A DNA stretch of 64,000 bases from Bacillus sp. X1(2014). Lineage in GTDB: Bacteria > Bacillota > Bacilli > Bacillales_B > DSM-18226. Shown here piece after piece: positions 34,965 through 42,625 of this stretch. Position 1 is the first letter of the stretch. Each line of letters begins with the position of its first letter. The stretch lies in NCBI RefSeq assembly GCF_007678255.1, contig NZ_VEED01000011.1, forward strand, positions 62,001-126,000, in the 5' to 3' direction. Both the position numbers and the translations under genes were made by a program. Below the pieces are notes generated by a model. It saw only the letters and a program-made list of their open reading frames with translations. It did no database searches and had not been told where the DNA came from.

Positions 34965-36167
34965 TTATTTAATTAAGCTTTTACCTGAATAATCTCCACC
35001 AGGAACTAAGTAATTTTTATAATCTGTAGTATTGGGATAGTTTGTTGTTCCAGGTGTATTGGCGATTTGGTGTGTAGATTGGTGACAAGCCCAACATACA
35101 GACATGTTTGTAAATCTTTTTAAAGATGAGCCTTTTGGACTTACTTCTTTCATGTAAGCTTTAGCTGTTGCTTCAGTCCAGCCTTTTCCGCCATCTGTAA
35201 CTGGTTTTTGTAAATCTGCAATTGTTTTACCTGCTGTGTCTCTTAATGTTGTAATGTCAGTACCATGCGCAAAGTGACAAGCTGTACAGCTGCGACCTTG
35301 CTTCGTGCTGTTTGTTGTATGTGTGAATAGCTCGTGACCTTGAACTGTTTTCATTTCTCTTGGTCCGTTTTCTCTATTCTTTAAGTAGTCATCATGACAG
35401 CTTGCACAGAATTCTGAGTAATTTAATTTGTAATCATAAACCTGTGCTTGCGTTAATCCATCAGCTGGTTTATTATAAATTCCGTTTGATTTGTAAATTT
35501 TTAATCCAGACATTGTACTGCTATTGTTGATGTCAGCATATGCAGGATCTTCTACTAAATTTAGTTTAATTGCTTTTTGTCCTACTGGAACTTTATTTAA
35601 TTTAGTAATAGTTTCCGTATATCCAACGATAGTAACATTATAGTTGTTACCATATTGCTTTCCTGCTACAGTTTCATTTAATAAACGGTCGTTAGCAGAT
35701 CCATGTGGATTATGACAGCTTGAGCATTCAAAAGTAGCAGTAGATTTATTAGCTAATGCACCAGGAGCTGCTTTTACTTCTAAATCTGAATCAACATTGT
35801 GCATTGAAGCATTCATTTCGTGAGAATCAATTACACCTGCTTCACTAGCTACTTTTACGTTATAAAAGCCCATTGTACCATCATGGCATGACATACAAAG
35901 TTCTTTTTCACCACTCTTCATTAACAGCATTTCGTCTTCCCCATTATGGGTACTGTGGCAGTTTGCACAAGAGTTTGTGTTGTTTTGGAAATTACCATGT
36001 GTTTTGTGTGTATTGGTATTTCCGGCGTTATCAACATCCCCAACATGAATCCCAGGTGCTGGGTTTGTTGAAGTTGGTGTAAATTCTGCTGCAGAAGCAA
36101 AAGCACCAAACATGCTCACTAAAACAAGCACTAATAATGCAGACAAACTAATTTTTAACTTACTCAT
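34965..36167 (-). CDS. Exported hexaheme c-type cytochrome (copy 2)
   Basis: A 400-residue secreted protein with signal peptide (cleavage near AFASAAEF, residue 27) and six CXXCH sites: CANCH, CMSCH, CSSCH, CASCH, CTACH, CWACH. At least eleven further histidines (for example THKTHG, STHNG, SMHN, NPHG, FAHG) could give bis-His ligation of all six hemes. It is a clear paralogue of the gene at 36453, with near-identical stretches around CANCHSTHNGEDEMLLMK and CSSCHNPHGSANDRLLNE. No membrane anchor or sortase signal is seen, so it may be surface-associated or part of a multimer. Function is inferred as electron transfer; no named homologue recognised. Confidence 0.88.
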   Translation of the reverse strand: MSKLKISLSALLVLVLVSMFGAFASAAEFTPTSTNPAPGIHVGDVDNAGNTNTHKTHGNFQNNTNSCANCHSTHNGEDEMLLMKSGEKELCMSCHDGTMGFYNVKVASEAGVIDSHEMNASMHNVDSDLEVKAAPGALANKSTATFECSSCHNPHGSANDRLLNETVAGKQYGNNYNVTIVGYTETITKLNKVPVGQKAIKLNLVEDPAYADINNSSTMSGLKIYKSNGIYNKPADGLTQAQVYDYKLNYSEFCASCHDDYLKNRENGPREMKTVQGHELFTHTTNSTKQGRSCTACHFAHGTDITTLRDTAGKTIADLQKPVTDGGKGWTEATAKAYMKEVSPKGSSLKRFTNMSVCWACHQSTHQIANTPGTTNYPNTTDYKNYLVPGGDYSGKSLIK

Positions 36168-36195
36168 TCTAAAAAACCTCCCATAAAACTTCTGT

Positions 36196-36267
36196 CTTCT
36201 CTCTTTTTCTCTCTTTTTCTCAATTTTTCATAGGTTAATAATTTTCTTTTTTCTATATCACCCCCTT
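36196..36267 (-). promoter_or_regulatory. Leader of hexaheme copy 2: extended SD-like site and purine repeat
   Basis: The minus-strand leader has AAGGGGGTGATATAG (36253-36267), close to the full anti-16S complement but about 85 nt before the start codon, then the purine repeat GAGAAAAAGAGAGAAAAAG (36196-36222), then the real ribosome site GGGAGG. The hexaheme copy 1 leader has the same order of elements. Confidence 0.55.
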
Positions 36268-36378
36268 AAAACACTTGAATTATTGAGTTTAATAGTCATT
36301 TATAAAAAAGCTTATATTATCAGAAGACCAACCATCTGGGAGGAAAATTGGCAGTTTTCTGTCATGGTCGATTTATAA

Positions 36379-36413
36379 AACAAGGTAACAATTGAATATT
36401 GCTACCTTGTTTA
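36379..36413. terminator. Terminator after hexaheme copy 1
   Basis: AACAAGGTA and TACCTTGTT form a 9-bp stem (inner bases extend it) with T/A-rich flanks on both sides. On the minus strand TTTTATAAAT follows, so copy 2 probably has its own promoter. Confidence 0.6.
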
Positions 36414-36452
36414 AAATATTTTCTCTATTTAAAGATATTTGTCATCAAGACA

Positions 36453-37619
36453 TTATTTAATTTTTGCTTTACCCTTAAGAGCGCCAGCTCCATCAAGATA
36501 TTGCGGGTCAATTTGTCCTTTTGCAATGTTAGGTCCATGGCAAGCAAAACATACTGCGTTGTTTGTGAATTTCTTTAAAGAAGAACCTTTAACACTTACA
36601 TCTTTCATATATGATTCTGCTTTTTCTTGAGACCAGCCTTTTCCTCCGTCTGCAACTGCCTTCGTATAATCTGCAACTTTATTTCCTACTGCATCCATCA
36701 TAACTGTAGCATCGGTACCGTGTGCATAGTGACAAGCAGCACAGCTTCTACCCTGGCTAGCGCTATTAGTGGTATGTGTGTATGTGTCATGTGTATGTGT
36801 TGCAGTGATTGGTGAACCTGTACTTGGTTTTCCAGGCATTGGGTTTGCAGATGAACCTACATTTCTCTTAGCAAAATAATCATCGTGACATGCTCCACAG
36901 AATTGAGAATAGTAGATTTTATCATTCACACCATTGTAACTAGCTAATCCCTTAGGACCATTAGATTTTGTAATTTTTAATCCGCCAGTACCTGTTATAG
37001 CGTTAAGTTCCGCGTATGCAGGATCTTCTTGTAAATCAAGAACGATAGTTTTGGTTCCTATTGGAGCAGGTGTTTGTACACCATTAACTAAAGAAGTAGC
37101 AAATGCTTTTCCAGCAACCGTTTCATTTAATAGTCTGTCATTAGCTGAACCGTGAGGATTATGACAGCTAGAACATTCTAACTCAGCTGTAGAATTATTC
37201 AGATATTTACCAGGGGCACTTCCTACTTGGATAGATGAATCCACATTGTGCATAGAAGAGCTTAAGTGTGAATCATCAAAAGTACCTGCACCGCTTCCTT
37301 TTGTTACATCATAGAAGCCCATTGTGCCATCATGGCAAGACATACAAAGATCGTATTCGCCTTCCTTCATTAATAACATTTCGTCTTCCCCGTTGTGTGT
37401 ACTGTGACAGTTTGCACAAGAGTTGGTATTGTTTTGGAAGTTACCATGTGTTTTATGTGTACTTTGGTTACCGTTGTTATCAATTTGACCAACATGGATT
37501 CCAGGTGCTGGGTTCGTTGAGGTTGGAGGAACTCCATCCTCTGCAAAGGCCACAGCACTGAATATGCCTAATAAAATAAGCATAAATACAGTTGATAAAC
37601 CCAATCTTATCTTACTCAT
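36453..37619 (-). CDS. Exported hexaheme c-type cytochrome (copy 1)
   Basis: A 388-residue secreted protein: signal peptide to about residue 26 (AVAFAED), then six CXXCH sites CANCH, CMSCH, CSSCH, CGACH, CAACH, CFACH with many extra histidines (ATHTHDTYTHTTN). It is paralogous to the gene at 34965 over its whole length; the N-terminal PTSTNPAPGIHVG and the first three heme motifs are almost the same. The tail GKAKIK is basic in both. Likely a surface electron carrier fed by the NapC-type proteins upstream. The ATG follows GGGAGG. Confidence 0.88.
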   Translation of the reverse strand: MSKIRLGLSTVFMLILLGIFSAVAFAEDGVPPTSTNPAPGIHVGQIDNNGNQSTHKTHGNFQNNTNSCANCHSTHNGEDEMLLMKEGEYDLCMSCHDGTMGFYDVTKGSGAGTFDDSHLSSSMHNVDSSIQVGSAPGKYLNNSTAELECSSCHNPHGSANDRLLNETVAGKAFATSLVNGVQTPAPIGTKTIVLDLQEDPAYAELNAITGTGGLKITKSNGPKGLASYNGVNDKIYYSQFCGACHDDYFAKRNVGSSANPMPGKPSTGSPITATHTHDTYTHTTNSASQGRSCAACHYAHGTDATVMMDAVGNKVADYTKAVADGGKGWSQEKAESYMKDVSVKGSSLKKFTNNAVCFACHGPNIAKGQIDPQYLDGAGALKGKAKIK

Positions 37620-37638
37620 TCTTAAAACCTCCCAAATT

Positions 37639-37708
37639 TCTCTCTTTTTCTCTAATTTAATATCGAACTATAAGGTTAAGCTGCGATTTTTTTAGTATCA
37701 CCTCCTTA
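37639..37708 (-). promoter_or_regulatory. Leader of hexaheme copy 1: extended SD-like site and purine repeat
   Basis: AAGGAGGTGATA (minus strand, 37696-37708 region) is a full-length complement to the 16S 3' end placed about 80 nt before the start codon with no credible ORF of its own. It is followed by GAGAAAAAGAGAGAA (37639-37653) and then the true site GGGAGG. SD-like 5' stabilisers (STAB-SD) are known from Bacillus cry3A mRNA. Confidence 0.55.
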
Positions 37709-37721
37709 TTAGAAAAGGGAA

Positions 37722-38684
37722 TTAATAGAAAACGGATACCCTTTGATTAACTGTATCTGTTACAAATAAAGTATCTCGATCGTCAATATACAGACCATTC
37801 GGGAGATAAAGCTTATCATTTTCGGTTCCCATTCCACCTAATTCAAATAAATGTTTCCCATCTTTATCGAAAGCTGAGATATTGTGGGCAAGGTTATTTA
37901 CGACATACACATTTCCTTTAGAGTCGACAGCCACTCCTCTCGGATTAAGGAAGGTCGGATCCCCTTTGCCATCTTCAGAACCGTTAATAATTTTGATAAA
38001 TTTACCGTCTTTATCGAAAATTTGAACTCTATTATTCCCGGAATCTGTTACATATATTTGTTGATCACTATCAACTGTGACAGCATTTGGTGCGATGAAT
38101 TTTCCTTCTTCGGCACCAGCTCCACCTATTTCCATTACTTTCTTTCCATCTAAATTAAAAACAAATAATTTATTTGCCTTAATATCGGTAACATAGAGCT
38201 TACTATCGATTATTCGAAGTCCGCCAGGTGATTGAAGAACTTTCTTTTGATCATCAAAGTATTTAATGAACTTACCTTTTGAATCAAAAATAGAAATATT
38301 GCCATTGTACAAATCGGCAACATAAATGTTGTTATCCTTATCTCCAGCGATTCCATAAGGAAATTTAAATTCGCCTTTATTTGTTCCTTCTTTACCAAAG
38401 TTGAATACAGAAGTACCGGACTGATCAAATACTTGGACCTGTTTGTTATTTGTATCACTCACATAAACGAATTCCCCAATTTTTACAACATCCATTGGTT
38501 TGTTAAGTGGTTTGTTAAACTCACCATATAATGAATTCGTATACACTGGCGGTCCGCTCGGATCCACTTTTGCAACAATCGGTTTTATTGACGACTCTAA
38601 ATTTAAGAAATAGACTGCTGCAAAAAAGGCAACAGAAAGTGCGACAATACTACTCATCAATATATAAACGGTTCTCTTTTTCAA
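37722..38684 (-). CDS. Membrane-anchored NHL-repeat beta-propeller protein
   Basis: A 320-residue protein with one N-terminal helix (about 6-27) and an extracytoplasmic propeller of about six NHL blades. Repeated phrases include FVYVSDTNNKQVQVFD, NIYVADLYNGNISIFD, QIYVTDSGNNRVQIFD and LFVTDTVNQRVSVFY. NHL propellers serve as protein-interaction scaffolds. It begins 15 nt after the TPR gene and lies between the NapC-type and hexaheme genes, so a scaffold or assembly role for the cytochromes is a reasonable guess. No enzyme residues are recognised. Confidence 0.85.
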   Translation of the reverse strand: MKKRTVYILMSSIVALSVAFFAAVYFLNLESSIKPIVAKVDPSGPPVYTNSLYGEFNKPLNKPMDVVKIGEFVYVSDTNNKQVQVFDQSGTSVFNFGKEGTNKGEFKFPYGIAGDKDNNIYVADLYNGNISIFDSKGKFIKYFDDQKKVLQSPGGLRIIDSKLYVTDIKANKLFVFNLDGKKVMEIGGAGAEEGKFIAPNAVTVDSDQQIYVTDSGNNRVQIFDKDGKFIKIINGSEDGKGDPTFLNPRGVAVDSKGNVYVVNNLAHNISAFDKDGKHLFELGGMGTENDKLYLPNGLYIDDRDTLFVTDTVNQRVSVFY

Positions 38685-38699
38685 AGTGGTCAGCTCCTT

Positions 38700-39410
38700 C
38701 TATTTGTTGTCTTTGTCCTTCACAGCGATTCTCTCCAAGCCTTCAGATGCAGGTTTATAAAGCGGGTCATAGTTTAAAGCCTCTTTGAAAAATTTCTCTG
38801 CTTCTTTTTTATTACCTTGATCTTCTTCCACTCTGCCAATTTCGGTAATGATATCTGTGTTGGTTGGCATTAACTTTAGGGCTTCTTTTAGTGATTTAGC
38901 AGCTTCGTCATACATCTTTAAATCACGGTATACCATACCTGACAATAAATGCGCCTTAAAATTACGTGGTCCTAACTCCACTGCTTTTTGGGCCTGCTTT
39001 AATGCATCGTTGTATCTTTCTTCATCTATATACACAAGTCCGAGATTGAAATAAGCTCCAAAGTATTTGCTGTCAAGGTCGGTTGCAACTTTCATCTGCT
39101 TTATCGCATTATCGTTATCACCTTTTATAAAGTAGGTGTAGCCTAAGTTTACTCGGTGTTCTGGATTATTCGGTTCAGAATCTACTAATCCTTTATAATA
39201 ATCTAACTGCTCATCAATCCTTTCTTGACTTGCATTAGACCATATATATTTGTCACTTATATAATAGCCTCCACCCACACTAACTAATAAAGTTGCAGTT
39301 AGAAGCAATGTAGCTTGTAATTTTGTAAAATACTTTTTCTTCTCTTTCTTCAATTTCGTTCTTTCATTCTTTTCCGGTTCTGGATTGATCGGCAGCTCTC
39401 TAGCTTCCAT
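38700..39410 (-). CDS. Membrane-anchored TPR protein
   Basis: A 236-residue protein: a charged cytosolic N-terminus of about 30 residues, one helix (about 33-52, ATLLLTATLLVSVGGGYYI) and an extracytoplasmic domain with about four TPR units (PEHRVNLGYTYFIKGDNDNAI; AYFNLGLVYIDEERYNDAL; AHLLSGMVYRDLKMYDEAA; TEIGRVEEDQGNKKEAEKF). TPR proteins occur in cytochrome c biogenesis (CcmH/NrfG type), so it may present apocytochromes or organise the complex. The ATG at 39408-39410 follows GAGGTGG; the longer upstream frame is not supported. Confidence 0.82.
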   Translation of the reverse strand: MEARELPINPEPEKNERTKLKKEKKKYFTKLQATLLLTATLLVSVGGGYYISDKYIWSNASQERIDEQLDYYKGLVDSEPNNPEHRVNLGYTYFIKGDNDNAIKQMKVATDLDSKYFGAYFNLGLVYIDEERYNDALKQAQKAVELGPRNFKAHLLSGMVYRDLKMYDEAAKSLKEALKLMPTNTDIITEIGRVEEDQGNKKEAEKFFKEALNYDPLYKPASEGLERIAVKDKDNK

Positions 39411-39524
39411 TAATATCCACCTCGAATTTCCTTTGTTTTTTCGAATGACCTCTGATAGACTTGTTCGAAATGTTAAGAACCCTATTAAACTCCTAATCAA
39501 AGGTAATGATAAAATAGTAAACAA

Positions 39525-40679
39525 CTACTTATGACACTTTTCACAACTGACTTTAGCGTGGCAGGTGTAGCATCTCGCAGATGGCTTCTTTACTCCTTCT
39601 AACGAAATCGGATGGTTAACCTTCCAACTTGTCTTTTGACTATGTTTGCTTGGATGACAGGATGAGCAGGTAACTTGGTTTCCACCTGTTGCATTCGACC
39701 TTTTCACTTCATGGCATGCTTGACATGATTCTTGGTTTTTATTAGCGATTTCCCCATGGCTATTAAAGAAATTACTATTATGGCTTGCTGGTCGTTTGCT
39801 ATGGCAATCCTTACAAAAAGTATTCTCTTTTGCATAGTTATAATGATTCTTTTGTTTTACTTGATCATTATTAAGAAAACTATCAATAACTGATACATCT
39901 TCATACCCTTTTAGCGGTTCCTTTGACATGTCACTATGACACTGGTTACACTTCATTAGATTCTCTGCAGCTTGTTTGCCATGTGTTTTGGTTTTAAAAT
40001 CCTCTGCTTTATGGCTTTTTGGAACCATTCCAGTTTTGTGACACGCTGAACATTCAATCGTAACTTTACGAGCCTTATGACAATCTATACACGTGTCCAT
40101 ATCCGGGCGGGTGAATTTTAAATCCGCCATGGCGGAGGTGCCTGTTTTACTGTCCCATTTTTCATAATCCGTTTGGAAAGTCATTTTTCGATCAGCTATT
40201 TTGCCGTGAGCTATCCCGTTATGACACTGAATACATTCAATCTCTTTGTTTTGATGTTTATCATGAGGGATGATAATGTCCCCAGATGCTGTGACATCAC
40301 GTTTTGAAACATCATGACAGGACTCACACGCACTATCAGGTATTTCCTTTGGCATTCTAATAGGAGCTGTGTAGGTTTGTGTCGCTTTTTTATACACCTG
40401 CATAAGTCCGTTTGCTTTCGCTTTTGCATATTCTTCCGTACCTGAGCCTATATGACACTTAACGCAATCCACTTCACTATGTGTGGACGCCTTCCACGTA
40501 TAATACTCCGGCTTCATCTCATGGCAGGAGGAGCAGAAACTCGAACTCGAGGTAGTTTCTACTCCTATTAGTCCCAGTGAGAAAAAGACGACGATAAATA
40601 GCAGTGCTACTGTTAAATATTTATATACTTTGTAGCGAGTCCGTGGAGGGGAGGTCTTGTCCTTTTGTTCTTCTTCCAT
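39525..40679 (-). CDS. NapC/NirT-type membrane-anchored 12-heme cytochrome c
   Basis: A 384-residue protein with a short cytosolic tail, one helix (about 20-42) and an extracytoplasmic region with twelve CXXCH motifs: CSSCH, CVKCH, CESCH, CIQCH, CIDCH, CSACH, CNQCH, CKDCH, CQACH, CSSCH, CYTCH, CEKCH. The first part (FCSSCHEMKPEYYTWKAS) is a NapC/NirT quinol-dehydrogenase domain; ordinary NapC has only four hemes, so this is a long extended form. It likely takes electrons from menaquinol. The ATG at 40677-40679 follows GGAGGGA. It is 28 nt after the 10-heme gene, in one operon. Confidence 0.88.
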   Translation of the reverse strand: MEEEQKDKTSPPRTRYKVYKYLTVALLFIVVFFSLGLIGVETTSSSSFCSSCHEMKPEYYTWKASTHSEVDCVKCHIGSGTEEYAKAKANGLMQVYKKATQTYTAPIRMPKEIPDSACESCHDVSKRDVTASGDIIIPHDKHQNKEIECIQCHNGIAHGKIADRKMTFQTDYEKWDSKTGTSAMADLKFTRPDMDTCIDCHKARKVTIECSACHKTGMVPKSHKAEDFKTKTHGKQAAENLMKCNQCHSDMSKEPLKGYEDVSVIDSFLNNDQVKQKNHYNYAKENTFCKDCHSKRPASHNSNFFNSHGEIANKNQESCQACHEVKRSNATGGNQVTCSSCHPSKHSQKTSWKVNHPISLEGVKKPSARCYTCHAKVSCEKCHK

Positions 40680-40707
40680 TATTTCCCTCCTCTTGAACAT
40701 TTTCTTC

Positions 40708-42087
40708 TTATTTCTTATCATCTTTAAAGCCAGTTCTATGGCAGTATTGGCAGTAAACATCAGTTGGTGCATTTGCATTGGTTGTGTCTGCTTTTGGTTT
40801 TTCACGGTCATGACAGACGAAACATTCCGCTTTCTGATCACTGGTTTTCGCTTTGGATGCATGAGAAGTTAACCATTGATTACTTTCACCATGTCCATCA
40901 GGACGATCTGAGTGACAGGCACTACAGAATTTGTTAGTACGTGCTTGTTCTTTTGCAAGTGTAACGTTTGGTGTGTACTTCACATTTTGATTTCCCATTT
41001 TAAGAAGAGATACGATATCTTCTTTTGGTATTTCCCTAACCCATTTTGAATCTTGATGGCAGTTCATACACTTTTCAAGTTGTTGAACAGCAGTACTGCC
41101 ATGATTATTGCCCCAATCCATATTTTTGTGTGTTTTAGGAATTTCAGTTTGTTTGTGGCAAGTTTCACATTCCATCGAAACCTTAACATCTTTCTTTTGC
41201 TTTCCGATTGCTTGTAAAATAATATCTTGTGTCTTTGTATCATGTGTTGCAGCTGCTGCCTCCGCTGTTTCTCCTTCAGAAGTTGATTCTGCAGCAGTTT
41301 CTTTGGTGGCTTCTTTATCTTTTTCTTCGAGTTTTTTCTCTACTTCTTCAGGATTAACCGGAACGTTATAAGCTGGATCTTTCCAAGGCTTTTCCCCGTT
41401 ATTTACTTTGTCATGGCAGTCAATACAAGTACCCATATTTGGACTCAAGTATTTCTTTTCCATTAATTTTTCAGCACTTTCCTTCGTCCATTCGCCGCGT
41501 ACTTCTTCAACGTTGATTCCTCGGGTTGCCATCTTCGCGTGAACCACACCGGCATGACAAGTAATACAAGGGATATCTTCTTCGATATGACCTTTATGGT
41601 TTACTTTTAGGTCTCCGGATGCTGTAACTAGGCGGTTCTTCGAGTGACATTGTAAACAGTTCTCATTGGAAACCGCTTCTTCCTCGGTTTGAACGATTTG
41701 TTCAGGTACACCAGTAACATGGTAGTATACTTCTTTCATAGACTTCATTTTATGAGTAATCATGTTGGTGAAACCTGGCTTGATATGACACTGTACACAA
41801 GAAATCTGATTGTGGGCACTTGCAGTAAACGTTGAATATTCAGGTGCCATTTCATGACAGCTTGCACAGAAAGTAGGTGAGTTGGTCATGGTGAGAACTC
41901 CATATCCTCCACCAAATACAACGATACATCCTACAAGTGAAACAAATAATAATTTCCATCTGTTCACCGGGTTGCTCCAATCAATTCCTCGAAACTTTCT
42001 CCATAAGCCACGAATCAGGCCTGCATTTTTTCTATCTTCTCTACTTTCGGGATCTTTATCTTTATTTTTTTCCCCCCAAATGGCCAC
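40708..42087 (-). CDS. NapC/NirT-type membrane-anchored 10-heme cytochrome c
   Basis: A 459-residue first gene of the cluster. Cytosolic N-terminus of about 40 residues, one helix (about 46-66), then ten CXXCH motifs: CASCH, CVQCH, CLQCH, CITCH, CIDCH, CETCH, CMNCH, CSACH, CFVCH, CQYCH. The NapC-like head FCASCHEMAPEYSTF matches the 12-heme neighbour. Between heme sites 5 and 6 is a Glu/Ala/Thr-rich linker of about 45 residues (EKKLEEKDKEATKETAAE) that splits the protein into two heme lobes. GTG start with AAGGGTGAG upstream. Divergent from secA. Confidence 0.88.
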   Translation of the reverse strand: MAIWGEKNKDKDPESREDRKNAGLIRGLWRKFRGIDWSNPVNRWKLLFVSLVGCIVVFGGGYGVLTMTNSPTFCASCHEMAPEYSTFTASAHNQISCVQCHIKPGFTNMITHKMKSMKEVYYHVTGVPEQIVQTEEEAVSNENCLQCHSKNRLVTASGDLKVNHKGHIEEDIPCITCHAGVVHAKMATRGINVEEVRGEWTKESAEKLMEKKYLSPNMGTCIDCHDKVNNGEKPWKDPAYNVPVNPEEVEKKLEEKDKEATKETAAESTSEGETAEAAAATHDTKTQDIILQAIGKQKKDVKVSMECETCHKQTEIPKTHKNMDWGNNHGSTAVQQLEKCMNCHQDSKWVREIPKEDIVSLLKMGNQNVKYTPNVTLAKEQARTNKFCSACHSDRPDGHGESNQWLTSHASKAKTSDQKAECFVCHDREKPKADTTNANAPTDVYCQYCHRTGFKDDKK

Positions 42088-42236
42088 TTAACTCACCCTT
42101 CCCATTTTGGATTCTCTCTCTATTTATTTTCCATTTTAACCTCTCTAAAGGTAGTATCTAACATTGTAAGAGTATATTCCAATGTACAATTTGTGAATAA
42201 TTTTTCAAACAAACCATATGAGTATTTATCACTAAA

Positions 42237-42256
42237 AACAACAAATAAATGTTGTT
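42237..42256. promoter_or_regulatory. Inverted repeat AACAACA-N6-TGTTGTT in the cytochrome/secA intergenic region
   Basis: A perfect 7-bp inverted repeat with no T run lies in the 538-bp gap between the divergent 10-heme cytochrome and secA genes, and a second TGTTGTT half occurs near 42284. It looks more like an operator than a terminator. The rest of the gap is AT-rich with no ORF that has a ribosome site. Confidence 0.35.
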
Positions 42257-42625
42257 ATCTCAATGATATTTAATACTATAGCAATGTTGTTTACTCTGTA
42301 TACATTTGTATAATTATTAATTTTATAGACTCTTTATACATCTTTCAGCCTTTATTAGAATTTGAATTTTTAGTTGAAATACATTCTCAAAATCACGTCA
42401 TATATCTGACATATTTGACGAAAAATCGAACTTATGGAAGTCCAAGCTGAAGTGATTGACTTGGAAGAAAATATAATAGATGATTGTACGAATCTTGTAT
42501 CCTTCTATCATTGTTGTCACTGTATTGTGGAAATGGTAAGATAAAAAAGGAAAATAGCGAATATTCTTGAATGGATTTTTAAAAAATAGTGTATTAGTCT
42601 CGATAAAAAGGAGCGTTCATCAGAT

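Noticed and set aside
36241..36380. Possible cyclic-di-GMP or other riboswitch in the hexaheme leader
   Set aside because: The conserved GEMM core and tetraloop-receptor sequences are not present; only a loose GACCA...TGGTC pairing is seen.
37696..37710. GTG-started 14-codon ORF overlapping AAGGAGGTGATA in the hexaheme copy 1 leader
   Set aside because: The GTG lies inside the SD-like site and the matching position in the other leader has an immediate stop, so a leader peptide is not conserved.
42160..42215. FNR/CRP-like site (TGTGA...TCAAA) upstream of the cytochrome operon
   Set aside because: Half-sites are separated by 8 bp rather than 6 and the second half is poor, so I do not claim an FNR box although anaerobic control would make sense.
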